The notes under the pieces: model-generated
Told to the model about the DNA's origin: nothing
The model's input: the letters and a program-made list of their open reading frames with translations, nothing else
Databases searched by the model: none
Program-made: the position numbers and the translations under genes
Source: Candidatus Saccharimonadota bacterium
Lineage (GTDB): Bacteria > Patescibacteriota > Saccharimonadia > Saccharimonadales > Saccharimonadaceae
NCBI GenBank assembly: GCA_030529135.1
Contig: JAUMXO010000004.1
Span: forward strand, 1 to 45,677
DNA length: 45,677 bases
Direction: 5' to 3'
Shown: in pieces, positions 7,871-17,931 of the stretch
Numbering within the stretch: the stretch's first letter is position 1
How the letters are laid out: every line of letters begins with the position of its first letter

Positions 7871-9552
7871 GCTTTAGCTTTATTTGACGGCAATTTATGA
7901 ATCGTCGTTTGTTTGATACCATAGATAGTTCTAATTAACACAATCGGAGCTGCTACCATAAATTGATACATGTATCGTACCATAATTCCTGGGCCAAATA
8001 ATATAACCGCCAAGAGCGATAGCAGTAAAACTATTGGGATCATTTCAGGTTTGGCTTTTTTATGTATAAGATAGAATGATACGAAAATTAATACCCAAAC
8101 ATACGTAGCAGGTGCAAAAATAAGTGAGATGATGGGATATTTTTGATGAGTACTGTCGGTAGCAACTGTCTCAAGACCGTCTTTTAACGCTGGAAATTTA
8201 CTGTCGTAATCTTTAACTTCAAAGTTTTGGACATCATGAAAATTTGTCATGAGGTAAGGTTTGCCTCCATAAATCTCTGCATGAGTAGTGTCATATGGAT
8301 ACCATGCTCCTAAGGTCATATTGCCATAGATATCAATATAATCGAGGGGATATTTGAAACCGTATTTAACCCAGGCTTTAAGAATATCTTTTTTGGTGGT
8401 ATGCCCATTATCTAGGGAAGTGTACCAGCTAACTTTTGCACCGTCGGCAACTTGTTTTTGACAGTGTGTACTAAAATTTTCTGCGAAATCGTCACGTGGA
8501 GCAATTCCGAAGATTATACCGCCACTTCCATATTCTGGAATTAGTTCTGGATGTGATGCTCCTAGACAAATCAAGCTTTGAACTGGTACAGACCAAGCTT
8601 CTGTAGATGGTGCCGGGTTTGCATTGGTAATAGCGTTTAGCCCAGTATTGATTAGAAAAGCAGAAAAAAGTGACGTGAGGCAAAGTACGGCGGTTTTTAG
8701 TCGGAGTTTCTTGTTGACTAAGAATATTGCAATTATCGTGAATAAGGTAAAGGCGTAGATTGCATAAGTTTTAAATAACATCATTAATATACAGAGCAAA
8801 ACTGTGATACAAGCGTTTTTTCTTGAAATATAGCCAGCATCTATGATGTCATAAATTTTTAGGATAATTAATAAAAATAGTCCGGAAAATATAGTGTCTT
8901 TTGTCATACTTATAGACATAATAGAATTAAATGGGACCAGCCCGAAAAAGATAATTAGAGCTATTTTTGTTATCTTGTTCGTTTTTTTGTTTGGAATGAA
9001 AGTTGAAATTTTTTCGATAGCATAGGCAAAAATAGCTGATGTAATTAGCATTTGAACGATTGAGAGTAGCGCCATACCAGCCTCTTGACTTCCGAATATG
9101 GTATTGCCGCTGATGAAGATTCCCTCCATAAAAAAAGTATGAAGAACTGGTTGCTGGGCGCTCATTTGAATTTCGGTAATTGCGGGGAATTGTGATTCGA
9201 CGTCGTAAGTCCAGATAGTTGGAAAATACGCTAGAAAAACTGGCAGCCAGAGCGCGAATATTATCCCCCATAAGACAAAAAAGTTCTTTTTTACGAAAGG
9301 TCTTTTATTTTTTAGAGTTGTTTTGTCGTAACGATTGTCGATTTTCTTAAAGAGAAAATTATTAAATAGAAATAAAATAAAAGTGTAAAAAAACAATGTT
9401 AGAAATTTGCCAATATTAAAATCTTCAATTGATTCATTATTAGCAAGCATTGCGCCATAAGTCAGTGCAAAGCCTCCTAATAGAGATAAAATTAATATAG
9501 CGGCGTGGCTTTTTGTAAATTTCATAAGGTTAGTTTTTGCAATAACGGTCAT
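7867..9552 (-). CDS. DUF6020-like polytopic membrane protein
   Basis: A 561-aa protein with about 12 hydrophobic helices. The segment after an early helix, [17 protein letters not shown], and following [12 protein letters not shown] match my memory of DUF6020 proteins, which resemble GT-C glycosyltransferases (acidic Asp in the first large external loop). A soluble loop of about 100 residues lies between late helices (about 330-460). Start ATG 9552: TGTTATAAT on the minus strand ends exactly 6 nt before it, so a leaderless mRNA is likely. It is divergent from the membrane protein at 9604 and convergent with the flavoprotein. Transfer of a sugar from a lipid carrier is plausible but not shown. 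Confidence 0.75.
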   Translation of the reverse strand: MTVIAKTNLMKFTKSHAAILILSLLGGFALTYGAMLANNESIEDFNIGKFLTLFFYTFILFLFNNFLFKKIDNRYDKTTLKNKRPFVKKNFFVLWGIIFALWLPVFLAYFPTIWTYDVESQFPAITEIQMSAQQPVLHTFFMEGIFISGNTIFGSQEAGMALLSIVQMLITSAIFAYAIEKISTFIPNKKTNKITKIALIIFFGLVPFNSIMSISMTKDTIFSGLFLLIILKIYDIIDAGYISRKNACITVLLCILMMLFKTYAIYAFTLFTIIAIFLVNKKLRLKTAVLCLTSLFSAFLINTGLNAITNANPAPSTEAWSVPVQSLICLGASHPELIPEYGSGGIIFGIAPRDDFAENFSTHCQKQVADGAKVSWYTSLDNGHTTKKDILKAWVKYGFKYPLDYIDIYGNMTLGAWYPYDTTHAEIYGGKPYLMTNFHDVQNFEVKDYDSKFPALKDGLETVATDSTHQKYPIISLIFAPATYVWVLIFVSFYLIHKKAKPEMIPIVLLLSLLAVILFGPGIMVRYMYQFMVAAPIVLIRTIYGIKQTTIHKLPSNKAKA

Positions 9553-9603
9553 GGATTTATTATAACACGGATGTGTGGTATAATAGTGGGAGTTGGAGAG
9601 TAG
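9553..9603. promoter_or_regulatory. Divergent extended -10 promoters
   Basis: Leftward TGTTATAAT (complement of 9559-9567) is six nucleotides from ATG 9552. Rightward TGGTATAAT (9576-9584) is followed by TTGGAG and ATG 9604. The two -10 boxes are only 14 nt apart, so polymerase binding should be mutually exclusive. Confidence 0.6.
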
Positions 9604-11556
9604 ATGAAGAAGGAGTGCAAGATAAGAATGTGGTATGATGAGATTTTGTCACATTTAAGAGTGATGGTGCTTTTTTTGATAAAGTGGCGTTATCTAGTGG
9701 CGTTAGTGGTGTTTGCGGTTTGTGTGGCATTGAATTTACACGGCTCATCAATTAATGAGTATAACAAACTTTTTGTAAATTATGATCAGTACGAATCGGA
9801 GAGTGTAGTCTTAGGCAAGAGTAGGGGTGTAAGGAGTGATGAATGGTTGGTGCATGCTCCGTATTATATGTCGCAGCAATATAATAATTACGAGAAAGAT
9901 AGCGATTTCGTAAGTTTAGAGGGGCAAGATATGATCGTGGGATATAATGCCCCAGTAGCAGACGTCACTTTGATTGCTAAACCGTTTACGTGGGGATATG
10001 TACTGTTTGGGAATGAGAGGGGATTGTCTTGGTATTGGTGCTCTAAGTTGATACTTCTAATGTTGGTGACTTTTGAACTTTGTATGGTTGTGACAAGAAA
10101 AAATAAGAAGGTGTCGCTTCTCGGGATGTTTCTGGTAGCTTTTGCTCCGGCGGTGCAATGGTGGTTTGTGCCACATATGGTAGATGTGTTTTTCTGGGGG
10201 ATGGCGGTATTTGTGTTGGCGTATCATTTCTTTATGTCGGAGAAGTGGTTGAGGGTTTTATGGATGATACTTTTACCACTTGCGGTGATTACTTTCGTGC
10301 TGGCCTTATTCCCGTCACTTCAAATTTCGGTAGGACTCTTGATGCTGGCGCTATTTATTGCGTGTATGGTAAGAGATAGAGATAAAATTACTTTTAAGAA
10401 AAAAGATATTTGGCGTATCGTGGTGATGGGATTATTTGTGTTAGGAGTTTTGGGTTATACGATTTGGACAAGTAAAGATGCAGTAAAGGCGCTTTACAGT
10501 ACGGTTTATCCAGGTAAAAGAGTGGCGTTAGGTGGGGGCGCTGGTGTTAAAGCATTATTTACAGATTTGACTAGTTTCGCTCTGCCATTCAAAGAAATTA
10601 CATATTCTAATAGTTCGGAGGTCAGTACTTTTATCCATTTTGCGCCAATTTTCTTAATGCTTTATCCAGTAATTTGGAAAAAAATGAAAAAAGATAAAAA
10701 TATGATGGTAGGGAATGTACTGCTTGTTTGCGTAATCGTAATGGTAGTATTTATGCTGGTAGGATTTCCAGAGCTTTTAGCAAAAATAACCTTTTTCTCG
10801 TATATAAATAGGATGGATATGGCTTATGGGTTGGCAGCGACAATTTTTACAATTTGGGGAATAGACATGATATGGAAAAAGAAACTTTTCACATGGAAGC
10901 AAATATTGGGGGTATTAGCGATTTATGGATTCCTATATGTATGTTTTGTGGGGGCGGATGAGTTAACTTATTTTGGGTGGAAATATTATTTGGCGGCAAT
11001 AGCGGTACTTTTGATATTGGGCTATTTAATGCTAAGTGGCCATCAGAAAACATTTTTGATCGGTATGATAGCTTTAGTATTGGTTTCGGGAGCGACCGTG
11101 AATCCGATTGCGAGAGGGGTGAGTGCGTTATTTGATCATCCATTAGAACAAAAAATAAAGGAAATTGCTAGTGAGGATAAAGATGCGTATTGGCTTTCTG
11201 TTAATAATATCATTTTGCAGCAGGTTGGAATAGCTAATGGGGCTAAAATGCTTAATGCTGTAAACTTTTATCCAGATTTTGAAAAATGGAAGTTGGTTGA
11301 TGAAGATGGTGAATATAAAGATATTTATAATCGTTATGCGCATATTTCGGTGGCTCTGACGGATAAAGATACTGAATACGCTGTAGGTGCAACGCCAGAT
11401 TTGATAACGATAAAATTGAATTGTAAGGATGTTTTGAAATGGCCAGTAAAGTATTTGGTATCGGTTGGAAAATTGGAATCATGCACAGATAATTTTGAAA
11501 AAATTTATGATGACACAGAAGGCGAACATTATATTTATAGAAGGGTGAAGGAATGA
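9604..11556 (+). CDS. Large polytopic membrane protein, possible GT-C transferase
   Basis: A 650-aa protein with about 12 predicted membrane helices between residues 20 and 500, and a soluble C-terminal domain (about 515-650). The first large external loop contains SRGVRSDEWLVHAPYY, an acidic motif placed as in GT-C glycosyltransferases, followed by conserved-looking PFTWGYVLFG and AFAPAVQWWF. I recognise the general type seen in actinobacterial and CPR polysaccharide loci but not a named family. The start at 9604 has an upstream GGAG. An internal Met (MWYDE) 10 codons in is possible. Its stop overlaps the next glycosyltransferase by 4 nt, starting a tightly coupled operon. Sugar transfer from a polyprenyl-phosphate donor is inferred. 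Confidence 0.75.
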   Translation: MKKECKIRMWYDEILSHLRVMVLFLIKWRYLVALVVFAVCVALNLHGSSINEYNKLFVNYDQYESESVVLGKSRGVRSDEWLVHAPYYMSQQYNNYEKDSDFVSLEGQDMIVGYNAPVADVTLIAKPFTWGYVLFGNERGLSWYWCSKLILLMLVTFELCMVVTRKNKKVSLLGMFLVAFAPAVQWWFVPHMVDVFFWGMAVFVLAYHFFMSEKWLRVLWMILLPLAVITFVLALFPSLQISVGLLMLALFIACMVRDRDKITFKKKDIWRIVVMGLFVLGVLGYTIWTSKDAVKALYSTVYPGKRVALGGGAGVKALFTDLTSFALPFKEITYSNSSEVSTFIHFAPIFLMLYPVIWKKMKKDKNMMVGNVLLVCVIVMVVFMLVGFPELLAKITFFSYINRMDMAYGLAATIFTIWGIDMIWKKKLFTWKQILGVLAIYGFLYVCFVGADELTYFGWKYYLAAIAVLLILGYLMLSGHQKTFLIGMIALVLVSGATVNPIARGVSALFDHPLEQKIKEIASEDKDAYWLSVNNIILQQVGIANGAKMLNAVNFYPDFEKWKLVDEDGEYKDIYNRYAHISVALTDKDTEYAVGATPDLITIKLNCKDVLKWPVKYLVSVGKLESCTDNFEKIYDDTEGEHYIYRRVKE

Positions 11557-13400
11557 TAAGTTTAAAGAATTTTACAGTAACTTTGTATAGAGGAACAAAA
11601 AATACTTGGAGAAAATATCATTTTTTGATACCACCGAAAGTTTTGAAAAAAGACCTAAAGATACTTTGGAGAATTATAACAGAACGAAAAGGCGGATTGT
11701 TTTGGAATCCTGATTATGCAGAGGAATATAATGCTTGGCTTGTAAAAAATGAGAAAGGAAGAAAAACGCTTGAAGATTTTGCTTATCGGCCTTTGATTTC
11801 GGTACTAGTACCTGTATATAATGTAAAGAGTGAATACCTTAGAGAATGTATTGATTCGGTATTAAAGCAATCGTATGATAATTTTGAAGTTTGTATAGTA
11901 GACGATGCGTCAACTAAAAAAGATACACTAGATGTATTAAAGGAATATTCTGAAAATTCAAAGATACATATAGTACATAGAAAGAAAAATGGGCATATTT
12001 CTAGAGCTTCAAACGATGCGCTAAAAATGGCTAAAGGTGACTTCGTGGCTTTACTTGATAATGATGACGTTTTGGCTGAGAATGCACTTTACGAAGTAGT
12101 AAAAATTTTGAACGATGATAAAAAGATTGATTTTGTTTATTCGGATGAGGATAAGATAGGCTTAGATGGAAGAAGATGCTTTCCGCATTTTAAGCCGGAT
12201 TTCTCGCCAGATACCTTGCTTAGCCTTAATTATATTTGCCATTTGGCTGTAATTAGAACTAGTTTAGTGCGTAAGGTGGGCGGATTTACAGTTGGCTTAG
12301 AGGGTGCGCAAGATTATGATTTGTTCTTGAAAGTAACGGAAAAAACGAAGAAAATATATCATATTCCAAAGATTTTGTATCATTGGCGGATGTTGGCTGG
12401 TTCTACTTCTCTTAAACTCGACAATAAAGATTATGCAGCAGATAATGGGAAAAAAGCAATCGAAATGGCACTTAAGCGAAGAGGATTGAAGGCGCATATA
12501 GAAAAGGATTCAAAATCTATGTACTATAGAGTAATTTATGATTTTGATAAAGAGCCTTTAGTTTCCGTTCTTATTCCGACTAAGGATTACGCCGAAGTGA
12601 CTGAAAAATGCTTGAAGTCGGTTTACGATAAAACTAGATATAAGAATTTTGAGGTAATCGTAATAGATAATGGTAGCAAAAAGCCTGAGACTTTCGAGTT
12701 ATTTGAAAAATATAAGAAAAAACATAAGAATTTTCAAGTATTAAGAGAAAATATAGAGTTTAATTATTCTAGATTAAATAATCTAGCAGCCAAGGAAGCA
12801 AAGGGTGAATATTTAGTGTTACTAAATAATGATACAGAAATAATTACTCCAGGATGGTTGAAAATAATAGTGGGTTATGCGCTGCAGTCGCATGTAGGTG
12901 CGGTAGGGGCGAAGTTGATTTATCCAGATGAAACTTTACAGCATGCTGGTGTAATTTTGGGGCTTGGAGGGGTGGCGTCGCATGCGTATATTGGTGCTAG
13001 TCGAGACGATTTAGGAATTTACGGTAGATTAAGAGTACCATATGATTATGCAGCGGTGACCGGAGCGTGTTTGTGTGTAAATAAGAAAAAATTTAAGGAA
13101 GTTGGAGGGCTTGAGGAGGATCTGAAGGTGGCATATAACGATATAGATTTTTGCCTAAAACTTCTTGAAAAAGGCTATTATAATGTGTTTGCACCAATGG
13201 TGGAAGCCTATCATTACGAGTCCAAATCGAGAGGGTCGGATTTGGATCCAGATAAAGTAGATAGATTTAATCGTGAACAGGATTATATGTGGGAAAAATG
13301 GGGCGATACTCTTCGAGATGATAAATTCTATAATCCTAACTTTTCTAATCGAGGATGGTTTGCGTTAGATAAAGAGAAAAGGAAGAATAGGCGTGCGTAG
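11553..13400 (+). CDS. Tandem GT2 glycosyltransferase
   Basis: A 615-aa protein with two GT-A fold family 2 modules. Module 1 (about 80-300) starts ISVLVPVYN, has VDDAS and the metal/nucleotide motif LLDNDDVL. Module 2 (about 325-590) starts VSVLIPTKD, has VIDNGS and LLNNDTEI, and ends with YNDIDFCLKL. No membrane segment is seen. This architecture is common in rhamnan and O-antigen synthesis, where one polypeptide adds two successive sugars. It is coupled by a 4-nt overlap to the upstream membrane protein and by 8 nt to the following GT4-like gene. Rhamnose as donor sugar is suggested only by the rml genes downstream. Confidence 0.9.
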   Translation: MISLKNFTVTLYRGTKNTWRKYHFLIPPKVLKKDLKILWRIITERKGGLFWNPDYAEEYNAWLVKNEKGRKTLEDFAYRPLISVLVPVYNVKSEYLRECIDSVLKQSYDNFEVCIVDDASTKKDTLDVLKEYSENSKIHIVHRKKNGHISRASNDALKMAKGDFVALLDNDDVLAENALYEVVKILNDDKKIDFVYSDEDKIGLDGRRCFPHFKPDFSPDTLLSLNYICHLAVIRTSLVRKVGGFTVGLEGAQDYDLFLKVTEKTKKIYHIPKILYHWRMLAGSTSLKLDNKDYAADNGKKAIEMALKRRGLKAHIEKDSKSMYYRVIYDFDKEPLVSVLIPTKDYAEVTEKCLKSVYDKTRYKNFEVIVIDNGSKKPETFELFEKYKKKHKNFQVLRENIEFNYSRLNNLAAKEAKGEYLVLLNNDTEIITPGWLKIIVGYALQSHVGAVGAKLIYPDETLQHAGVILGLGGVASHAYIGASRDDLGIYGRLRVPYDYAAVTGACLCVNKKKFKEVGGLEEDLKVAYNDIDFCLKLLEKGYYNVFAPMVEAYHYESKSRGSDLDPDKVDRFNREQDYMWEKWGDTLRDDKFYNPNFSNRGWFALDKEKRKNRRA

Positions 13401-14454
13401 AACAAAAAAAGTTTTGTATTTAGTGGAGGATACAGAGAGTGCGCAATTTCGATATAGAGTAAAAAATGTAATAGAAGCATTGAAAGATTCTTCGATGTGG
13501 CTTGCTGATTCTGTGAAAACTGATGATTTTTCCGATTCAGACTTAGACGAAGTAGATTTAGTGGTAATACTAAGGCAGACTGAAAAGAACGGAAAAATTT
13601 TAAAGGCCATTGAAGCTGCACATAAACGGGGTTTAAAAGTTTTATTTGATCTTGATGATTTGATTTTTGATTATAGAGATCTTATGGTCTTGATGAAGGG
13701 GACTGGTAGTAAAAATATTGTATATTGGATGGGATATATATGGGGAATTAAAAGGATTGCGAAAAAAGTAGACGGATTTATTACGACAAATGGTTTTTTG
13801 GCGAAAAAAATAAAGAGGAGTTTTTCAAGACCTTGTTCAGTAATTTTGAATTCTTTAAATTCTAAACAAATTAAAGTTGCAAATGAAAGTTTGAAGGATA
13901 AAAAACACGACGGTTTTACAATCGGCTATTTTTCTGGTTCGCCGACACACACAAAGGATTTGCGGTTGATAGAGTCAGAAATATTTAAGTTTTTAGATAA
14001 GTATGAAGATGTAAAATTAGAGATTGTTGGCTACGTAGAGCCGTCTGTTGAGATGAAGAAAAGAATTGATGACAAACGAGTAGAAATTTTTGAGTTGGTA
14101 GATTATTTAGAGCAAATACGAATGACAGCTAAAGTAGATGTGAATATTGCACCGCTTGTTATAAATGATTTTACTAATTCGAAATCTGAATTGAAATTTT
14201 TTGAAGCAGCGGTGGTAGAGACGGTGACAATTGCGTCTCCTAACTACAGTTTTAAAAAAGCAATTTCTGATGGTGAAAACGGATTTTTGGCAAGGCCAGA
14301 TGAGTGGTGTAATAAGTTGGAGTATCTTTATGAAAATTCATCTGAAAGCCGAAAAATTGCGAAAAAGGCTTATGAATATGTGCTTAAAAATTACTATGGG
14401 GAAAAATTTACAAAAGAAGTGGAAGAAGCTTACAACTATTTTTTAGAATCGTGA
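13393..14454 (+). CDS. GT4-like glycosyltransferase
   Basis: A 353-aa protein starting at GTG 13393, overlapping the previous stop by 8 nt. The N-terminal half has LYLVEDTESAQFRYRV and a central LFDLDDLIFDYRDL. The C-terminal half has the GT-B nucleotide-sugar region with IGYFSGSPTHTKDL, LEIVGYV, and SELKFFEAAVVETVTIASP followed by GENGFLA. This is the E-x7-E pattern of retaining family 4 transferases. It is cytoplasmic, without membrane segments. It is the last gene of the 9604 operon before a new promoter at 14495. Probably adds a sugar to the glycan built by the neighbouring GT2 enzymes. Confidence 0.82.
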   Translation: MRRTKKVLYLVEDTESAQFRYRVKNVIEALKDSSMWLADSVKTDDFSDSDLDEVDLVVILRQTEKNGKILKAIEAAHKRGLKVLFDLDDLIFDYRDLMVLMKGTGSKNIVYWMGYIWGIKRIAKKVDGFITTNGFLAKKIKRSFSRPCSVILNSLNSKQIKVANESLKDKKHDGFTIGYFSGSPTHTKDLRLIESEIFKFLDKYEDVKLEIVGYVEPSVEMKKRIDDKRVEIFELVDYLEQIRMTAKVDVNIAPLVINDFTNSKSELKFFEAAVVETVTIASPNYSFKKAISDGENGFLARPDEWCNKLEYLYENSSESRKIAKKAYEYVLKNYYGEKFTKEVEEAYNYFLES

Positions 14455-14494
14455 TTTAAGAAGCTTAATAACTACGTTTTATTTTGAGTGCATA

Positions 14495-14524
14495 TGATAT
14501 AATTGTGTGGAGATAGGAGATAAA
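14495..14524 (+). promoter_or_regulatory. Extended -10 promoter and RBS of the epimerase gene
   Basis: TGATATAAT (14495-14503) is followed by AGGAGA (14515-14520) five nucleotides before ATG 14525. The spacing rules out the GTG at 14507 as the start because it would sit upstream of the predicted +1. Confidence 0.6.
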
Positions 14525-15562
14525 ATGAAAAAATATTTAATTACTGGTGGTGCTGGTTTTTATGGTAGTATTTTAAAAGAGCAGCTTTTGAAAGATGGGG
14601 ATTTTGTAGTTAGTGTTGATTTAGAACCAGATGAATATAAGCATAAGAATTTTGTGCCTATTAAGGGTGATATTAGAGATTTAAAATTGCTTGATAAATT
14701 AAATAAAGAATATAAATTTGATGCAGTATTTCATTGTGCAGCTTTGCTTGCTCATGAAGTAAAAGATAAGCACGAATTATGGACTTCTAATGTAGACGGC
14801 ACTGAGAATATGGCAAAATTTGCGATAAAAAATAAATGTAAAAAATTGATTTTTGTTTCTTCTAATTGTCTATGGGGTAAGAGTTTTGACTATTCAGTTA
14901 CTGAGGAGGAAAAACCGGAACCGGTAGAGATATATGGTAGATCGAAATTAATGGGAGAAAAAATTTTATTTAAGTATAAAGACAAACTTAACTCGGTGAT
15001 TTTTCGAAGCCCTACAATTATCGATGAGGGCAGGTTGGGGCTTCTGAGTTTACTGTTTGAATTTATCGACGATAATAAGAAGATACCAATTGTGGGTGAT
15101 GGTAATAATAAGTATAGTTTTATTTATGCAAAAGATATGGTTCAGGCGATGAAGCAGGCTCTTAAATATAATAAAACTGCAATTTTCAATATCGGCTCCG
15201 AGAATGTAAAAACTTTCAATGAAGTTTATGAGTATGTAATTAAAAAATCTGGTTCAAAATCTAGGTTGTGCCATTTTCCTAAGGCCCCGATGATTGCGGC
15301 AATGAAAGCTTGTTTTGCTTTGCATATTTCTCCGCTTGGGCCCTACCAATATAAAATGATTTCTTCTAGTTTTATTTTTGATACATCTAAAATTAAAAAA
15401 GAATTGAAATTCACTCCTACGTTAACCAATGAAGAAATGTTATATAAAGCGTATATGTATTATCATAAAAATAGAAAAGAAATCGAAAATCGAGAGGACG
15501 TTTCGGCGCATAAAAAGAATGCGAAAATGGGTGTTATTAAGCTGTTGAAGTGGATGATGTAA
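14525..15562 (+). CDS. NAD-dependent sugar epimerase/dehydratase (extended SDR)
   Basis: A 345-aa protein. The N-terminal TGGAGFYG is the GxxGxxG NAD-binding motif of extended short-chain dehydrogenases. Later come DIRD, FHCAAL, SSNCLWG (Ser/Thr region) and YGRSK (the catalytic Tyr-x3-Lys). These mark a nucleotide-sugar epimerase, dehydratase or reductase, not identical in motifs to RmlB, RmlD or GalE encoded nearby. The ATG at 14525 is preferred over GTG 14507 because a good ribosome site precedes it and GTG lies too near the -10. It has its own promoter. The specific sugar is unknown. Confidence 0.82.
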   Translation: MKKYLITGGAGFYGSILKEQLLKDGDFVVSVDLEPDEYKHKNFVPIKGDIRDLKLLDKLNKEYKFDAVFHCAALLAHEVKDKHELWTSNVDGTENMAKFAIKNKCKKLIFVSSNCLWGKSFDYSVTEEEKPEPVEIYGRSKLMGEKILFKYKDKLNSVIFRSPTIIDEGRLGLLSLLFEFIDDNKKIPIVGDGNNKYSFIYAKDMVQAMKQALKYNKTAIFNIGSENVKTFNEVYEYVIKKSGSKSRLCHFPKAPMIAAMKACFALHISPLGPYQYKMISSSFIFDTSKIKKELKFTPTLTNEEMLYKAYMYYHKNRKEIENREDVSAHKKNAKMGVIKLLKWMM

Positions 15563-15574
15563 GGTTTACAATCG

Positions 15575-15591
15575 TGATATAATTATAGGTG
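15575..15591 (+). promoter_or_regulatory. Extended -10 promoter, leaderless type
   Basis: TGATATAAT (15575-15583) ends 8 nt before ATG 15592 and 5 nt before GTG 15589. The -10 is again embedded in the palindrome TATAATTATA (15578-15587). No ribosome site fits. Confidence 0.6.
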
Positions 15592-16461
15592 ATGAGTAGC
15601 GAGGAAATAAAAAAAGAGTATAAAAAAGTTTCGGTGATTGTGCCAAATTATAATTATGCTAAATATTTGAAGTGGCGAATACTGAGTATTGCGCAACAGA
15701 CTTATCTGATTTACGAACTAATTGTGCTGGATGATGCGTCTACTGATGGTAGCAAAACAGTGATCAAAAAAATGGTAGCAGAAGCTGGGCGGATGAAGCC
15801 GGAAATGAAAATAAAGCTAATTTGGAATAAGAAAAATTCCGGAAAGGCAATCTCTCAATGGATAAAAGGCGTGGAGGCGGCTTCAGGTGATTATATTTGG
15901 ATAGCAGAGGCGGATGATATTTCTAGAAAGGATTTTCTTGTAGAAGTAATGAAGGGGTTTGAAAATCCAGACGTGGTTTTGTCTTATGCTGAATCGGCGA
16001 TTATTAATAAGTATGGAATCCTTTTGATGCCGAATTTTCGGAGGTCTAGAGATAAAGAAGGAACGGGACATTTTGCTAAGAGTTATATACGGTCTGGCCA
16101 AGATGAAATAAAAGAGATTATGGCAATTAGGTGCACAATTCCAAATGTGTCGGCAGTCGTATTTAAAAATACGCCGAATTTGCTCAGAAGTTTGAAACAG
16201 GCGGAAAAATTTGAACAGGTAGGGGATTGGTATTTGTATGCCAAACTGCTAGAAAAAGGAAAAATTTTCTACAATCGAAAAGCTTTGAATTTTTTCCGGC
16301 TACATAAAGAAAGCGCAACGAAACGTGGGGAAGTACATGTAAAAGAAGTTGCAATGATGCATGAGTATTTTAAAAATAAATACGATTTAGATAAAACTGT
16401 GTTGGGATGGATGGGTATGGAGATGAAGAGAATTAAAGCGAAGTATGGTATAATTGAATAA
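15592..16461 (+). CDS. GT2 glycosyltransferase
   Basis: A 289-aa GT-A family 2 enzyme: VSVIVPNYNYAKYL at about 15-28, LDDASTDGSK, and WIAEADD carrying the metal-binding acidic pair around 105. The C-terminal half includes GDWYLYAKLL and a motif with Phe-Arg-Leu-His near 240, typical of this group. There is no membrane segment. Start ATG 15592 directly follows an in-frame GTG at 15589. With a TATAAT ending at 15583 the mRNA would be leaderless and either codon could be used. The end of the gene contains the promoter of rmlA. Sugar and acceptor are unknown. Confidence 0.88.
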   Translation: MSSEEIKKEYKKVSVIVPNYNYAKYLKWRILSIAQQTYLIYELIVLDDASTDGSKTVIKKMVAEAGRMKPEMKIKLIWNKKNSGKAISQWIKGVEAASGDYIWIAEADDISRKDFLVEVMKGFENPDVVLSYAESAIINKYGILLMPNFRRSRDKEGTGHFAKSYIRSGQDEIKEIMAIRCTIPNVSAVVFKNTPNLLRSLKQAEKFEQVGDWYLYAKLLEKGKIFYNRKALNFFRLHKESATKRGEVHVKEVAMMHEYFKNKYDLDKTVLGWMGMEMKRIKAKYGIIE

Positions 16462-16481
16462 ATAATTGGAGTTATTTTTAG
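16446..16481 (+). promoter_or_regulatory. rml operon promoter inside upstream gene end
   Basis: TGGTATAAT (16446-16454) lies within the last codons of the GT2 gene. TTGGAG (about 16466-16471) then precedes ATG 16482. It allows the rhamnose genes to be transcribed separately from the upstream glycosyltransferase. Confidence 0.55.
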
Positions 16482-17366
16482 ATGAAAGGAATAATTTTGG
16501 CAGGGGGATCGGGGACTAGGCTTTATCCGTTAACACTCGGTACTTCTAAACAGATGCTTCCAGTATACGATAAGCCAATGATTTATTATCCTTTGTCTAC
16601 TTTGATGTTGGCGGGGATTAGGGATATTTTGATTATTTCTACACCAGACGATTTGCCGAATTTTGAGAGGCTTCTTGGTGACGGCTCTTCCATGGGGGTG
16701 AATTTATCTTATAAAGTGCAGCCTTCTCCAGATGGCTTAGCGCAGGCGTTTATTCTGGGAGAAGAATTTATAAATGGTGAACCATGCGCGATGATACTAG
16801 GCGACAATATATTTTATGGTTCTGGATTTACTGATACTTTGCAGGCGGTGGTTTCTGATGCCGAGTCTGGGCGAGCAACAGTGTTTGGCTATTATGTGAC
16901 TGACCCTGAGAGATTTGGAGTGGTGGAATTCGACAAAGATTGGCATGCTATATCAATCGAAGAAAAACCGGTAGAACCTAAGAGTAATTATGCAGTGACG
17001 GGACTTTATTTTTATCCTGGCGATGTGTCTAATAGAGCGTCGCAGGTAGTTCCATCCGATAGAGGAGAACTCGAAATTACTTCACTTAACGAGATGTATA
17101 TGAATGATGGACTTTTGAACGTACAACTTTTATCTCGTGGTTTTGCTTGGCTTGACACTGGGACAGTGGATTCTTTAGCGGATGCCTCAGACTTTGTAAG
17201 AGTGGTACAAAAGCGTCAAGGAGTACAAATCGCAGCACCAGAAGAAATTGCCTTTAAACACGATTGGATTTCAGAAGAGACTTTAAGGATGGCGGCAGAA
17301 AAATATAAAAAGACGGCTTACGGTCAGCATCTTTTGAAGGTAGCTGAGAGAAGGATGATGGACTAA
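16482..17366 (+). CDS. rmlA: Glucose-1-phosphate thymidylyltransferase RmlA
   Basis: A 294-aa enzyme making dTDP-glucose from dTTP and glucose-1-phosphate, the first step of dTDP-L-rhamnose synthesis. The N-terminal signature [11 protein letters not shown] and [16 protein letters not shown], then LGDNIFYG and the family EEKP motif, are all in place. The length is as expected for the short RmlA form. It is the first gene of rmlA-C-B-D. Its stop overlaps the rmlC start (TAATG). Expression is probably from the promoter at 16446-16454. In related bacteria the enzyme is feedback-inhibited by dTDP-rhamnose; nothing in the sequence shows this directly. Confidence 0.96.
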   Translation: MKGIILAGGSGTRLYPLTLGTSKQMLPVYDKPMIYYPLSTLMLAGIRDILIISTPDDLPNFERLLGDGSSMGVNLSYKVQPSPDGLAQAFILGEEFINGEPCAMILGDNIFYGSGFTDTLQAVVSDAESGRATVFGYYVTDPERFGVVEFDKDWHAISIEEKPVEPKSNYAVTGLYFYPGDVSNRASQVVPSDRGELEITSLNEMYMNDGLLNVQLLSRGFAWLDTGTVDSLADASDFVRVVQKRQGVQIAAPEEIAFKHDWISEETLRMAAEKYKKTAYGQHLLKVAERRMMD

Positions 17367-17920
17367 TGGGAAAGTTTAAATTTAATCCTACAAAGCTTGA
17401 TGGTGTGTATGTGATAGAGCCGGAGGTGTTTGGTGATGAGCGCGGATATTTTATGGAGACTTATTCGGCAGAAGAATTTAGGGAAGCGGGACTTGATTAT
17501 GATTTTGTGCAAGACAACCAATCATCTTCAAGGAAGGGAGTTTTAAGAGGACTTCATTTTCAAAAGAATCATCCGCAGGCGAAGTTGGTGCGGGTAATTT
17601 CTGGCGAAGTGTTTGATGTGGCGGTGGATCTTAGAGCTGATTCAGCTACTTATGGACAATGGGTGGGTGAATTATTATCTGCAGATAACAAAAAACAGTT
17701 AATGATTCCACGTGGTTTTGCGCATGGTTTTTTGGTAATTTCCGAAAAAGCGGAATTTGTGTATAAATGTGATGATGTTTACCATCCGGAAGATGAGGGT
17801 GGCGTAATGTATGATTCTTGTGGAATCGTTTGGCCGGAGATTGACGAGGAACTAGTTTTGTCAGAAAAAGACATGAAACATCCAAGGTTAGAAGATTTAA
17901 ATTTTAAATTTAATTTATAA
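17366..17920 (+). CDS. rmlC: dTDP-4-dehydrorhamnose 3,5-epimerase RmlC
   Basis: A 184-aa cupin epimerase, third step of the dTDP-L-rhamnose pathway. It shows FGDERGYFMETY, DNQSSSRKGVLRGLHFQ with the catalytic His, and PRGFAHGF, all hallmarks of RmlC, and is the usual length. It starts 1 nt into the rmlA stop codon, so it is translationally coupled. It is followed by a strong AAGGAGA site for rmlB. Confidence 0.96.
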   Translation: MGKFKFNPTKLDGVYVIEPEVFGDERGYFMETYSAEEFREAGLDYDFVQDNQSSSRKGVLRGLHFQKNHPQAKLVRVISGEVFDVAVDLRADSATYGQWVGELLSADNKKQLMIPRGFAHGFLVISEKAEFVYKCDDVYHPEDEGGVMYDSCGIVWPEIDEELVLSEKDMKHPRLEDLNFKFNL

Positions 17921-17931
17921 AGGAGATAAAA

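Noticed and set aside
14507-14524. GTG start of the epimerase at 14507
   Set aside because: It lies only 3 nt after the -10 hexamer, upstream of the predicted transcript start. AGGAGA directs ATG 14525.
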